DNA from: JBIQLO01 sp044464175
GTDB lineage: Bacteria > Planctomycetota > Phycisphaerae > Tepidisphaerales > Tepidisphaeraceae
Direction: 5' to 3'
Assembly: GCA_044464175.1 (NCBI GenBank)
Contig: JBIQLO010000016.1
Coordinates: 1 to 30,672 of the forward strand
Length of the DNA stretch: 30,672 nucleotides
A model generated the notes under the pieces. The model was not told the DNA's origin and ran no database searches. It worked only from the letters and a program-made list of their open reading frames with translations. Positions 8,123-17,139 of the stretch are shown piece after piece (position 1 is the stretch's first letter; every line of letters begins with the position of its first letter). Both the position numbers and the translations under genes were made by a program.

Positions 8123-9818
8123 GACGAAGCAGGTAACTGAGGCGAATCCGCGACGCGATGATCATGACGAGGCACAGGCCGCCCATGAGCCACAGGTGCG
8201 CCGGGTACAAATGAGCGATCCGGGCGGCGACATCGGCATTGGCGCCACCGGGCAGGGGCAGTTGCGTCATCGCCATGACCAGGGGGCTGATGAAGGCGAT
8301 GGCCGCCCCGGCGCTGGCCGAGAGCTGCTGTCCGGCGGCGAACCAGGCCAACAGCGGCAGCACGGTGATGGCGGCGGCGATCAGGTAGGCGGTCACCGTC
8401 GCGCGGGCGGTCCTGCTGATGAAGCTCGAGCAGGTGATGCCCAGCGTGCAGCAGAACAGGACCGCCAGCAGCACGATGGGGAGAATCCTCAGAAAGTAAA
8501 CGCGATACCCCTCGTTGATGAACTGCAGGGCCCCGTAGGCCGGGATCAGCGCCAGCACCGGCAGCAGTGCCGGCAGGAGCGAGGGGAGGAGCTTGCCCCA
8601 GAAGATCTGCCGCCCGCCCAGGGGGCTGAGGCGGAGGATTTCGAAGGTGCCGCTTTCGATTTCAGAGCTGACCGCCGCGCTGGTGAGGCTGGGGACGACC
8701 AGCATGATCAGCCCCACCTGCAGCGCCACCAGCACCTGGGCGACATACAGCAGCAGGTCGCCGTATTCCGCGCCGCCGTAGAGGCTCATCACCGCCAGCG
8801 CCAGGGAGAGGAACAGCGCCCCGTAGAAAAGGCGGATCATCCAGCGCCATCCGGCCAGATTGCTTGTGCGGCGCTCCTTGGCAGCGATGGGATTGCCGCC
8901 GCCAAAGGGCTTGGGCGTCTTCTTCGGGTCGATCAGGAACATCACCCGCCGTCCGATGGACCGCTCTTCCTCACTGCCGGCCGGAGCGCCGAAGCCCTCG
9001 CTGCTGGAGGGGGGACGGCTCAGCTTCATCGAGACGATCCCAAAGCAGCCCAGGATGATGACCAATGCCACGGGAATATAGACCTGCCAGATGGGCAGAA
9101 GCTGCGCTGCCCCACCCGTTTCAATCATCTGCCCGCGGAACAGGGAGAGGGCCGCGGCCACCGGCGAGAGCGCGCGAACGTAATGCAGCGCCATGGCCGA
9201 ATCCCCGGACTGGCTGGCGAGCATGATCGCCGCCGGCACCAGGACCACCCCGCAGACCGTCAGCACCACCGCGTAGGCGATCACCAGCGCCGTGGCGCTC
9301 TGGCGCGACAGGGCGGAAATGACCAGGGAGATGGCCGACAGGTACACCGCGCACACAACCAGCAGCGCATAGGCCCAAAGCAAATCCTCGCCGCGCATGT
9401 CCCCCCGCCACACCAGCAGCGCGGCAAAGGGAAGCCCGCACAACAGGAGGATGATCGGATAGGCCACCGCCACGCCGATCTTGCCCATGACGATCTGGAG
9501 CGGCTGGAGGCGGGAGGCATAGAGCATCTCCAGCGTGTTCGCCTCCTTCTCCCCCGTCAGCGCCACCGACGCCACCCCAGGAACGACCAGGATCAGCATG
9601 ACGATCTGCCCCAGGACGAGCCCCAGCAGCAGGGCATCGCTGGTGCGCACCAGCGTCGGCGCATGCGTCCCCACCGCGATGGAGCCGCCGATGACGCCCC
9701 CCTGCGGCCAACTGGCCAGCACCATGACCGCCAGCACAAATACAAACGCGACCAGAACGGCGGCGATCCGCTTGAGGCGCAACAGTCCGAGTATGTCTTT
9801 TTGCAGGACGGGATTCAT
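8115..9818 (-). CDS. ABC-2 type permease, internally duplicated
   Basis: 567-residue inner-membrane protein with about twelve membrane segments in two halves. Each half starts with a cytoplasmic NP-x(4)-K segment (MNPVLQKDI at 1; GNPIAAKERR near 308). Each also contains the ABC-2 coupling motif: residues 78-113 (VVPGVASVALTGEKEANTLE...) and 374-409 (VVPSLTSAAVSSEIESGTFE...). These two 36-residue blocks align without gaps, so the protein is probably a full permease pair in one chain. The linker (about 265-305) is cytoplasmic and charged. It lies 62 nt after the ATPase gene and overlaps the HEAT gene. The transported substrate is unknown. Confidence 0.9.
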   Translation of the reverse strand: MNPVLQKDILGLLRLKRIAAVLVAFVFVLAVMVLASWPQGGVIGGSIAVGTHAPTLVRTSDALLLGLVLGQIVMLILVVPGVASVALTGEKEANTLEMLYASRLQPLQIVMGKIGVAVAYPIILLLCGLPFAALLVWRGDMRGEDLLWAYALLVVCAVYLSAISLVISALSRQSATALVIAYAVVLTVCGVVLVPAAIMLASQSGDSAMALHYVRALSPVAAALSLFRGQMIETGGAAQLLPIWQVYIPVALVIILGCFGIVSMKLSRPPSSSEGFGAPAGSEEERSIGRRVMFLIDPKKTPKPFGGGNPIAAKERRTSNLAGWRWMIRLFYGALFLSLALAVMSLYGGAEYGDLLLYVAQVLVALQVGLIMLVVPSLTSAAVSSEIESGTFEILRLSPLGGRQIFWGKLLPSLLPALLPVLALIPAYGALQFINEGYRVYFLRILPIVLLAVLFCCTLGITCSSFISRTARATVTAYLIAAAITVLPLLAWFAAGQQLSASAGAAIAFISPLVMAMTQLPLPGGANADVAARIAHLYPAHLWLMGGLCLVMIIASRIRLSYLLRHG

Positions 9819-9837
9819 TGTTGGTTGGCAGTTGGCC

Positions 9838-9881
9838 GTTGGCGGCGGCCGGCATCTTGCTGCCAGCCGCCAGGCGCCAAC
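9838..9881. repeat. Imperfect inverted repeat between ATPase and permease genes
   Basis: Arms 9838-9854 (GTTGGCGGCGGCCGGCA) and 9861-9881 pair imperfectly around a 6-nt loop, preceded by TTGGTTGGCAGTTGGC. The hairpin touches the ATPase stop codon and fills the 62-nt gap before the permease start, so it could affect the ratio of the two subunits. It looks like a dispersed intergenic palindrome that inserted inside the operon. Confidence 0.55.
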
Positions 9882-10828
9882 TATTTCGTCAGACTCATAA
9901 ACACATCTTCCAGATCCGCCTGGACTTCGTGGAAGCCCAGGACCGGCACGTTGTTCCGCATCAGGAGCAGCAGGGTCTGCGCCAGTTGCTGCTCGTCGGC
10001 CTCCACCTCATAACGCATCGTGCCATTGGCATGCTCGGCGTCCACCGGCTCCCAGACGCCCGGAGCGGCCGCCAGCGCCTCGCGGGCCCGGGCCGAGTCG
10101 CGCAGCACGTGAATTTCCATCACGCGCTTCTGGCGGATATCCCGCAGAATCTTCTGCACCGGCCCGGAGGCGATCAGTTTTCCGGCGTTGAGAATGCCGA
10201 CGGTGTCGCAGACATCGGCCAGCTCGGGCAGGATGTGCGAGCTGACCAGCACCGCCTTGCCCATGTCGGCCAGTTGCCGCAGCAGCCGGCGCATGCCCAC
10301 GCGGGCGCGGGGGTCGATCGTGGCGGCCGGCTCGTCCAGAATCAGCACCTGTGGATCGTGCAGCAGCGTCTTGGCGATGCCGACGCGCTGCTTCATGCCG
10401 CGCGACAGGCCTCCCATCAGCTTGTCGCGGAACTGCGTGCTTTCGGCGATCTCCAGGCAATGGTCGATCCGGTCCTTCCGCTGTTTTTTGGGAATGCGGT
10501 AGGCCGCGCAGAAGAAGTCGAGATACTCCCAGACCCGCAGCGTGGGATAGACACCGAAGTTGTCCGGCAGATACCCCACGCGCTGCTTGAGCAGGTCCTT
10601 GTTGCCGGTCACATCGGTGTCGGCCACGAGGGCGCGGCCCTCACTGGGATCGAGCAGACCGCAGAGGATGCGGAACGTCGTCGTCTTGCCGGCGCCGTTG
10701 GGCCCGATGTAGCCGTACACCTCGCCGCGATGGACGGTGAGGTTGAGATTGTCCAGGGCGACAAAATCCCCGTATTTCTTGGTCAGCCCCTCGGTCTTGA
10801 GAATGGGCGTTGAACGATCAATCGGCAT
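9881..10828 (-). CDS. ABC transporter ATP-binding protein
   Basis: 315 residues. Walker A is GPNGAGKTT (42-50), the signature is LSRGMKQR (140-147), Walker B is VLILDEP (160-166) and the switch histidine lies in SSHILPE. The D-loop region reads AATIDPRAR rather than the usual ASGLDP. The C-terminal 90 residues (RVMEIHVLRDSAR...VLGFHEVQADLEDVFMSLT) match the accessory domain of the ABC-2 exporter class (NatA/CcmA-like). The start at 10828 is preceded by AGGTG at about 7 nt. It lies 22 nt after the GATase-like membrane-protein gene and 62 nt before the permease gene, so it powers that permease. Confidence 0.93.
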   Translation of the reverse strand: MPIDRSTPILKTEGLTKKYGDFVALDNLNLTVHRGEVYGYIGPNGAGKTTTFRILCGLLDPSEGRALVADTDVTGNKDLLKQRVGYLPDNFGVYPTLRVWEYLDFFCAAYRIPKKQRKDRIDHCLEIAESTQFRDKLMGGLSRGMKQRVGIAKTLLHDPQVLILDEPAATIDPRARVGMRRLLRQLADMGKAVLVSSHILPELADVCDTVGILNAGKLIASGPVQKILRDIRQKRVMEIHVLRDSARAREALAAAPGVWEPVDAEHANGTMRYEVEADEQQLAQTLLLLMRNNVPVLGFHEVQADLEDVFMSLTK

Positions 10829-10850
10829 GGATCACACCTGCTTTCTAGAA

Positions 10851-13355
10851 CTACTTCACTTTCGCCGTCATCCCCGCCTCCAGATACCTGAACTGCCACT
10901 GGGAGACGATGTTCCCGCCGGCGCTCTGGGGAGAATGGACCTCCACCCGCAGCCAGAGGCGCCCCTGGGCGTCATAATCCGAGGGCTCCACCGCAAAGCT
11001 CACCTGGTGCCGCTCTACCGGATGCGTCCATTCGCCCACCACCTCGCCATTGGGATTGCCGTCGCGAACCAGCTTCCCGTTGCGCACCTGCCCGCGCCGA
11101 ATGGTGAGGGTCTGCTGCGGGGCGTTGATGTCGAAATCCAGATTCACTCGCACCGGCTCCAGCCGCCCGATTTCCGCCGGCGCGGCAAAGCCAACCTGGA
11201 ACGAGGTATCGAGGTTGGTCGCCAGCCAGCGGCCGCTTAACGGATCGTACTGCGCCACCCCCGTCCCGCCGGTCATCAGGCGGGTATAGGCCGCGTCGAT
11301 TTTTACCGTCGAGCCGGCCGGGGAGGGCTCGATCCGCACCGGCAGGCGCACCATGCCCTCGCTGCGCATCGTCGCGCCGTCCGCCTGGGTCAGCGCAGGC
11401 GGCCTGGTCAGCCAGGCATCGATCTCCGGGCCCACCGTGGAGCGGCGTCCCATCGCGCCCGACTCCATCGGCGTGTGCAGCGCCTGCACCACCTGGCCGC
11501 GCCACTGGGCGATCTGGGACCGAATGACGGCGGCGTTGGTGTAATCCCCCTGGCCATTGCGCCGATCCGGAATCACCTGCGCCGGGCCATCCTGCAAATC
11601 GTTCAGGCTGAAAATCGCCCGGCCCCACAGCCACAGCGGCGAGAGCAGGGTCTGGCCGGTCTGGTTGTCGATCGACAGCGTCAGCCCCTTTTCCCCGAAG
11701 CGGGCGGTCGCCGAGGCCTTGAGATCGGCCGGCGCCGAGCCGTCGCTCTGCCACACCCGCTCCACACGCAGCGCCCGCACCTGGGCGGCCGGCACGGCAA
11801 AGGGCTTTTCCCGCACGATCGGCCGGTTGTCCCCCGAGACGATGGGGCGAATCAATACCCCATCCCGCGCAGCGCGGATGGAAAAGTCATTGCTGTCCTT
11901 ACCCACGTAGGCGGTGACTTCGCGCTGATGGCCCCCACCCTCCGGCGCGATCTCCATCACCGACAGGCTTGAGCCCATCAGCGACTGCCGCCCGGTGCGG
12001 ACCATGGTCCACCCCACCAGGGCGACCGACACCACCACCGCCACCCCCACCGCCACCGCAAAAGCGCCCGGCCGGCGCGCGCCGGTGAAGGCCAGCTGCG
12101 CCGCCAGCACCAGCAGGACAAAGCCCCCGGCCAGGATGGCGGCCGCTGTCCAGGAGGCGGTCGGCTTGCCCAGCCGCCCCGCCACCAGTTCCACGCGCTG
12201 GCTGTGCAGGGCGGTCGATTGCCAGTGGGTCGCCGGCACCTGGGTATTGAGCAGCCGTTGCCAGATGGCGCCGGCCCGCTTGTCATGGGTGTCGAGGGCG
12301 GCCACCGGGAAACTGGTGAAGATAATGCGCCCCTGTCCCAGGGCCCGCCAGGCGGCATGGACATAATGCTCATCCCGCACGATGACGTGGCTGCGATCGG
12401 CCCCCTCATGCGAAGCAACCGCCTCGGCCATCCGCACATACCCCAACAGCTTCAGCGGATTTTTGGCATGCCCCCGCTCCTCGATCCGGTTGTTCAGACG
12501 ATACCCCACCAACTCCACCGGCAGATATGGCGCGATCCAGCTTTCCGACACCTGGTCCCGGGCCCGCGGCGCGGCGACCACCAGATTCCCCCCGGCCCGC
12601 ACAAACCGCAGCAGCGCCTGACGCTGGGCCGCGTCCAGATGGTCCGGGTTCCCCTCCCCCAGCAGCACGAACCGGCAGGCCGCATAACCCGCATCGCTGC
12701 GCGGGGCGGATTGGGCCGGAATCATCGCCGAGAGGATCGGCTCATTGAGCAGCCCGCTCAGCTGGGTGCACAGATCCTGCAGCGAATCGGCATCATTGGC
12801 CGCCGCCGAGGGGCGGCTGGGCTGATCCTCCGGCGCCGGCTCACTGCCCGGCTCGCCGGCGTTGATTTGAAGAAACACCCACCCCGGATGGGCCGTGTCG
12901 CCGGTCGCCTCCTTGCCCGAGGCCCAGGAGGCGATCCCCAGCACCGGCACGCGGGCCAGCCACGCCCCGGACTGCTCGCGCCACTGGATGGTGGCCAGCG
13001 GCTCGCCGGGCTTGACCTGTCCCCACTCCTTCCCGCCGCGCGTCTGCGCGGGCACATAGCCGTAGGCCCACACCTTCACCTGGCTGTGGGCCGGCACCGT
13101 CACCGGCACCTCGAAATCGGCCGACACCTCCTTCGACTCCACCGGCCAGACGCCCCACCCCTGGATGTCGCGCCCGCTTCGGTTGACGAATTCCAGCTGA
13201 ATCGGCAGCCACGTCTCCGGCGGGAAGACCGCGCCGTAGGGCAGGCTGGCGTTCAAGACCTGCTCCTGCGACTGCGCAAACGATGCAGCCCCCCCCCACC
13301 CGCAAATCAAGCCACAGAAAATAAGAAGCGTCCAGAGCCTCGAATACCGCATCAT
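10851..13355 (-). CDS. Membrane protein with glutamine-amidotransferase-like domain
   Basis: About 834 residues from MMRYSRLW. A signal peptide (LWTLLIFCGLICGWGGAASFA) is followed by a beta-rich extracytoplasmic region. Next comes a class I GATase-like fold (CRFVLLGEGNPDHLDAAQRQ, then VRAGGNLVVAAP, and GQGRIIFTSFP) at about residues 225-355, two membrane helices at about 403-423 and 431-451, and a long beta-rich C-terminal region. No catalytic Cys-His-Glu triad was seen, so the GATase fold probably binds rather than hydrolyses. Similar proteins occur beside BatA/VWA and Gld-like ABC exporters; here it precedes an ABC ATPase by 22 nt. The frame reaches 13436, but the signal peptide sets the start at 13355 or 13352. 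Its role is inferred to be cell-envelope transport or assembly. Confidence 0.75.
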   Translation of the reverse strand: MMRYSRLWTLLIFCGLICGWGGAASFAQSQEQVLNASLPYGAVFPPETWLPIQLEFVNRSGRDIQGWGVWPVESKEVSADFEVPVTVPAHSQVKVWAYGYVPAQTRGGKEWGQVKPGEPLATIQWREQSGAWLARVPVLGIASWASGKEATGDTAHPGWVFLQINAGEPGSEPAPEDQPSRPSAAANDADSLQDLCTQLSGLLNEPILSAMIPAQSAPRSDAGYAACRFVLLGEGNPDHLDAAQRQALLRFVRAGGNLVVAAPRARDQVSESWIAPYLPVELVGYRLNNRIEERGHAKNPLKLLGYVRMAEAVASHEGADRSHVIVRDEHYVHAAWRALGQGRIIFTSFPVAALDTHDKRAGAIWQRLLNTQVPATHWQSTALHSQRVELVAGRLGKPTASWTAAAILAGGFVLLVLAAQLAFTGARRPGAFAVAVGVAVVVSVALVGWTMVRTGRQSLMGSSLSVMEIAPEGGGHQREVTAYVGKDSNDFSIRAARDGVLIRPIVSGDNRPIVREKPFAVPAAQVRALRVERVWQSDGSAPADLKASATARFGEKGLTLSIDNQTGQTLLSPLWLWGRAIFSLNDLQDGPAQVIPDRRNGQGDYTNAAVIRSQIAQWRGQVVQALHTPMESGAMGRRSTVGPEIDAWLTRPPALTQADGATMRSEGMVRLPVRIEPSPAGSTVKIDAAYTRLMTGGTGVAQYDPLSGRWLATNLDTSFQVGFAAPAEIGRLEPVRVNLDFDINAPQQTLTIRRGQVRNGKLVRDGNPNGEVVGEWTHPVERHQVSFAVEPSDYDAQGRLWLRVEVHSPQSAGGNIVSQWQFRYLEAGMTAKVK

Positions 13356-13573
13356 GAGAAAATCCCGCTCAATCACCTCCAACCCGACAGGTTCCCGTTG
13401 GCCGCCCAGTCTACCACTTCGCCTCTGACTCGCCAAATTAAAGGCAAACTCCCAACCGACGGCCAGCGGGGCAACCCCTCATCCAGTACGCGGCCTCCCT
13501 GCGGCCGGGGCGACGCCGCCCCCGCGCCCGCCCTTGCCTCCGCCGCCCCAGCGGGTACACCAGTCAAGCCGCC
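13356..13573. other. Divergent intergenic region
   Basis: About 218 nt between the divergent GATase-like membrane-protein gene and the SprT-like gene. It should contain both promoters, but no good -35/-10 pair was recognised. It is strongly C-rich on the plus strand and no palindrome stands out. Confidence 0.4.
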
Positions 13574-14047
13574 ATGAACCTTTATCTGGCCCGCCATCTC
13601 GCCCTGGACCTGATGCGCCAACACGGCCTGCACGACTGGCGCTTTGCCTTCGACCACGCCCGCCGCCGTTTCGGCTCCTGCCGCAGCGGGCCCAAGCTCA
13701 TCACCCTCTCCAAACCCCTGACGTTCCTGAATGATGAAGCGCAGGTGCGCGACACCCTCCTGCACGAGATCGCCCACGCCCTGACCCCCGGCGACGGCCA
13801 CGGCCGGCGCTGGAAAGCCATGTGCCGGAAACTGGGCGCCACTCCCCAGCGCTGCTACAGCGATCGGGAGGTCCTCTCACCCCCCCGCCGCCCCGCCCCC
13901 TACCGGATGAGCTGCCTCCGCTGCGGGTGGCAGATCGACCGCCACCGCCGCCCGCGCCGGCCGCTGGTCTGCCGCCGCTGTCGCACGCCGGTGCTCTTTG
14001 AGGCCAAGGCCCCGGCCGGAAGTCTCCCCCGCCCCCGGCAAAATTGA
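13574..14047 (+). CDS. SprT-like zinc metalloprotein
   Basis: 157 residues. The zincin motif HEIAH is at 64-68, with a likely third ligand in GDGHGRRW (His 76), which is the SprT/Spartan arrangement. A C-terminal zinc ribbon uses Cys 114/117 (CLRC) and Cys 133/136 (CRRC). SprT-like proteins are metallopeptidases; eukaryotic Spartan clears DNA-protein crosslinks, but the bacterial role is less certain. The stop codon lies inside the -35 box of the downstream ppdK promoter. No ribosome-binding site is visible before the ATG, yet no alternative in-frame start was seen. Confidence 0.88.
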   Translation: MNLYLARHLALDLMRQHGLHDWRFAFDHARRRFGSCRSGPKLITLSKPLTFLNDEAQVRDTLLHEIAHALTPGDGHGRRWKAMCRKLGATPQRCYSDREVLSPPRRPAPYRMSCLRCGWQIDRHRRPRRPLVCRRCRTPVLFEAKAPAGSLPRPRQN

Positions 14048-14071
14048 CACCCCCAATACATCCCCTATACT
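14044..14071 (+). promoter_or_regulatory. Sigma70-type promoter of ppdK
   Basis: TTGACA at 14044-14049 and TATACT at 14066-14071, spacer 16 nt. The predicted transcription start near 14078 gives an 83-nt leader before the ppdK ATG at 14161. The -35 hexamer overlaps the TGA stop of the SprT-like gene. The leader contains a short TTCCGC...GCGGAA stem. This is one of the two best promoter matches in the window. Confidence 0.75.
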
Positions 14072-14160
14072 TCGCCCCTCTTCCGCGATGAATGGAACAA
14101 CCGAAGCGGAATCCGAGAGATACCCACTATTTATCAACCTACCTTCAGAAGGAGATCGTC

Positions 14161-16875
14161 ATGGCTCGTCAGGCCAAAAAAGCCGCCCCATCCAAGTCCC
14201 GCACCCGCCCCGCCCGCAAGGCCGCCCCCGCCAGGCGGACCAAGCGCGTCTACTTCTTCGGCAATGGCAAGGCCGAAGGTCGGGCGACCATGAAGGCGCT
14301 GCTGGGCGGCAAGGGGGCGAACCTGGCCGATATGACGCTGGTCCCCCTGCCCGTGCCGCCGGGGTTCACGATTACCACCGAGACCTGCGCCGACTATAAC
14401 AACCTGGGGCAGAAGCTCCCGGCCGACCTGATGGACCAGGTGCGGACGAACCTGGCCAAGACCGAGAAGGCCACCGGCAAAAAGTTCGGCAACCCCAAAA
14501 ACCCCCTGCTCGTCGCCTGCCGCTCCGGCGCGGCCGTCTCCATGCCGGGGATGATGGACACCGTCTTGAACCTGGGCCTCAATGACGAGGTGGTCGAGGG
14601 GCTGGCCAAGCTCACCGGCAACGAGCGCTTCGCCTACGACAGCTACCGCCGCCTGATCAACATGTTCGGCGACACCGTCATGGGGGTCGATCACGAGCAT
14701 TTCGAGCATGAGCTCAGCGCTGTGAAGGAGGCCAAAGGCGCCCAGCAGGACACCGACCTGAGCACCGCCGACCTGAAGGAGGTCGTCGAGCGCTACAAGC
14801 GCGTCTACCGCGAGCACGTCGGCGAGGATTTCCCGCAGGAGCCGCTGGTGCAGCTGGAGCACGCCATCGAGGCGGTCTTCAAGAGCTGGATGAGCGACCG
14901 CGCCATCCGCTATCGCCAGATCAACGACATCCGCGGCCTCCAGGGCACCGCCGTCAACGTCCAGTCGATGGTCTTTGGCAACATGGGGGATGACTCGGCC
15001 ACCGGCGTCGCCTTCACCCGCAACCCCAGCACCGGCGAGAACAAGTTCTACGGCGAATTCCTCATCAACGCCCAGGGCGAGGACGTCGTCGCCGGCATCC
15101 GCACCCCCATCCCCTGCGAGCAGATGGGCAAGTGGAGCAAAAAGAGCTGGCGCGAGCTGCTCAACATCAAGAACGTCCTGGAGAAGCGCTACAAGGATGT
15201 GCAGGACTTCGAGTTCACCATCGAGCGCGGCAAGCTCTACATGCTCCAGACCCGCACCGGCAAGCGCACCGCCCCGGCGGCGGTGAAGATCGCTGCCGAC
15301 ATGGTCAAGGAGAAGCTGATCGACCAAAAGACCGCCGTCCTGCGCATCGACCCGGCCAGCCTCGATCAGCTGCTCCACCCCACCTTCAACCCCAAGGCCG
15401 ACAAGACCGTCCTGACCAAGGGGCTGCCCGCCTCGCCGGGGGCGGCCGTCGGCAAGATCGCCTTCACCGCCGAGGAGGCCGAGCAGCGCGTCGCGGCGGG
15501 GGAGAAGATCATCCTCGTGCGCCGCGAGACCGAGCCGGCCGACATCGGCGGCATGCACGTCTCGCGCGGCATCCTCACCAGCACCGGCGGCATGACCAGC
15601 CACGCGGCCGTGGTCGCCCGCGGCATGGGCACCCCCTGCGTCGCCGGGGCCGGGGCGCTGCGCATCGACGCGGCCAAAAAGCAGCTCAGCGTCAACGGCA
15701 AGACCTTCGGCACCGAGGATTGGATCAGCCTCGACGGCTCCACCGGCGAGGTGATGGCCGGGCAGGTCCCCACCATCGAGGCCCAGCTCACCGGCCCCTT
15801 CAAGACGATCATGCAGTGGGCCGACCAGTACCGCAAACTCGCCGTGCGCACCAACGCCGACACCCCCCACGACGCCACCGTCGCCCGCCAGTTCGGGGCC
15901 GAGGGGATCGGCCTGACCCGCACGGAGCACATGTTCTTCGACCCCCAGCGCATCCGCCACATGCGCCAGATGATCCTGGCCACCGACACCGAGTCGCGCC
16001 GCAAGGCCCTGGAAAAGCTGCTCCCCTACCAGCGCGAGGATTTCGTCGGCATCTTCAAGGCGATGAAGGGGCTGCCGGTCACCGTCCGTCTGCTCGACCC
16101 CCCGCTGCATGAGTTCCTGCCGCACAACGAGAAGGACCAGGCGGAACTGGCGGCCGAGCTGGGCCTCACCCTGGAGCAGGTGCACGCCCGCGTGCAGCAG
16201 CTGCACGAGGCCAACCCGATGCTGGGCCACCGGGGCGACCGCCTGGCGATCACCTACCCCGAAATCCTCCAGATGCAGGTGCGGGCGATCATCGAGGCCG
16301 CCTGCCAGTGCAAGAAGGAGCGGATTCAAGTCCTGCCGGAGATCATGATCCCCCTGGCCGGCACCAAGGCGGAGCTGGACTATCTGAAAAAATTCACCGT
16401 CGAGACGGCCGAGGCGGTCATGCAGGAGCGCGGCGTGAAGGTGGATTATCTCTACGGCACGATGATCGAAGTGCCCCGCGCCGCCCTGACGGCCGATGAG
16501 ATGGCCCGCACCGCCCAGTTCTTCAGCTTCGGCACCAACGACCTGACGCAGATGACCTTCGGCTACAGCCGCGATGACATCAACAGCTTCCTGCCGGACT
16601 ACCTGGAGAAGGAGATCCTCCCCCGCGACCCCTTCCAGAGCATCGACGTCGAGGGCGTGGGGCAACTGGTCCGCATCGCCGTGCAGAAGGGGCGCAGCGT
16701 CAACAAGAGCCTCAAGTGCGGCATCTGCGGCGAACACGGCGGCGACCCCAAGAGCGTTGAGTTCTGCCACAGCGTCGGCCTGAACTACGTCAGCTGCTCC
16801 CCCTTCCGCGTCCCCATCGCCCGCCTGGCCGCCGCCCAGGCGGCCATCAAGGACGGCAAGGCCAAGCGCAAATAA
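14161..16875 (+). CDS. ppdK: Pyruvate, phosphate dikinase
   Basis: 904 residues. Interconverts pyruvate + ATP + Pi and PEP + AMP + PPi in the cytoplasm. The N-terminal ATP-grasp domain starts with VYFFGNGKAEG and GGKGANLADM. The phosphohistidine domain carries TSTGGMTSHAAVVARGMG with the catalytic His at 481. The C-terminal PEP/pyruvate barrel ends with CGICGEHGGDP, catalytic Cys 856. The start is fixed by AAGGAG seven nt upstream; upstream in-frame codons from 14092 belong to the leader. Unusual: the first ~28 residues form a basic Ala/Pro/Lys/Arg tail (MARQAKKAAPSKSRTRPARK...) ahead of the normal enzyme start. It has its own promoter, and a long hairpin begins 18 nt after the stop. Confidence 0.97.
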   Translation: MARQAKKAAPSKSRTRPARKAAPARRTKRVYFFGNGKAEGRATMKALLGGKGANLADMTLVPLPVPPGFTITTETCADYNNLGQKLPADLMDQVRTNLAKTEKATGKKFGNPKNPLLVACRSGAAVSMPGMMDTVLNLGLNDEVVEGLAKLTGNERFAYDSYRRLINMFGDTVMGVDHEHFEHELSAVKEAKGAQQDTDLSTADLKEVVERYKRVYREHVGEDFPQEPLVQLEHAIEAVFKSWMSDRAIRYRQINDIRGLQGTAVNVQSMVFGNMGDDSATGVAFTRNPSTGENKFYGEFLINAQGEDVVAGIRTPIPCEQMGKWSKKSWRELLNIKNVLEKRYKDVQDFEFTIERGKLYMLQTRTGKRTAPAAVKIAADMVKEKLIDQKTAVLRIDPASLDQLLHPTFNPKADKTVLTKGLPASPGAAVGKIAFTAEEAEQRVAAGEKIILVRRETEPADIGGMHVSRGILTSTGGMTSHAAVVARGMGTPCVAGAGALRIDAAKKQLSVNGKTFGTEDWISLDGSTGEVMAGQVPTIEAQLTGPFKTIMQWADQYRKLAVRTNADTPHDATVARQFGAEGIGLTRTEHMFFDPQRIRHMRQMILATDTESRRKALEKLLPYQREDFVGIFKAMKGLPVTVRLLDPPLHEFLPHNEKDQAELAAELGLTLEQVHARVQQLHEANPMLGHRGDRLAITYPEILQMQVRAIIEAACQCKKERIQVLPEIMIPLAGTKAELDYLKKFTVETAEAVMQERGVKVDYLYGTMIEVPRAALTADEMARTAQFFSFGTNDLTQMTFGYSRDDINSFLPDYLEKEILPRDPFQSIDVEGVGQLVRIAVQKGRSVNKSLKCGICGEHGGDPKSVEFCHSVGLNYVSCSPFRVPIARLAAAQAAIKDGKAKRK

Positions 16876-16883
16876 GAGGGTTC

Positions 16884-16959
16884 ACCACAGAGACACAGAG
16901 GGCACGGAGAGGATTTTTTCGATATCCTTCTCCGTGCCCTCTGTGCGTCTGAATGGTGG
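16884..16959. terminator. Long hairpin after ppdK (CACAGAG palindrome family)
   Basis: Arm CACAGAGGGCACGGAGA at 16894-16910 pairs perfectly with 16929-16945, continuing past a single bulge (GGA/TCC), with an AT-rich loop. The outer flanks CCAC...GTGG also pair. It lies just after the ppdK stop and could terminate its transcript, although no U-run follows the stem. A second copy in opposite orientation lies at 17265-17332 behind the convergent gene. It belongs to a dispersed 'CCACAGAGACACAGAGGGCAC' palindrome family. Confidence 0.6.
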
Positions 16960-16971
16960 CAAATTCTCATC

Positions 16972-17024
16972 GGGTGCCACAGGTCGGCGTACCCGCAGAC
17001 CTGTGCGCTCGGCGTGGCATCCGG
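16972..17024. repeat. GGGTGCCACAGGTC palindromic element
   Basis: Inner arms CACAGGTC (16978-16985) and GACCTGTG (16998-17005) flank a 12-nt loop, with outer arms GGGTGCCAC and GTGGCATCC. It closely matches the left half of the element at 18961-19059, and a shorter relative lies at 21274-21302. Confidence 0.65.
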
Positions 17025-17035
17025 CGCGATCGAAC

Positions 17036-17100
17036 CACCAAGCCACCAAGACACGAAGCGGTCCCATTTGGCCCAGATGGGGCACCGATGGACACGGATT
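17036..17100 (+). repeat. Dispersed 'CACGAAG...CAGATGGGGCAC' element, copy 1
   Basis: Contains CCACCAAGACACGAAG and CAGATGGGGCACCGATGGAC. It aligns with the reverse complement of 21305-21395 over roughly 56 nt at about three matches in four, in the same order and spacing. No coding potential. Confidence 0.55.
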
Positions 17101-17139
17101 TTTGTCTGTCGTTTTGCCCGTGCCGGAGAAGTGCATTCT

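Noticed and set aside
8034..10013. 659-codon plus-strand frame across the ABC permease and HEAT genes
   Set aside because: Q/H/R/G-rich composition, no recognisable fold, and it lies opposite two confident genes.
14134..16770. 878-codon open frame antisense to ppdK
   Set aside because: High GC content at third codon positions keeps the antisense frame open; the protein is low-complexity (AGAG, GGRG) and no motif fits. ppdK on the other strand is unmistakable.
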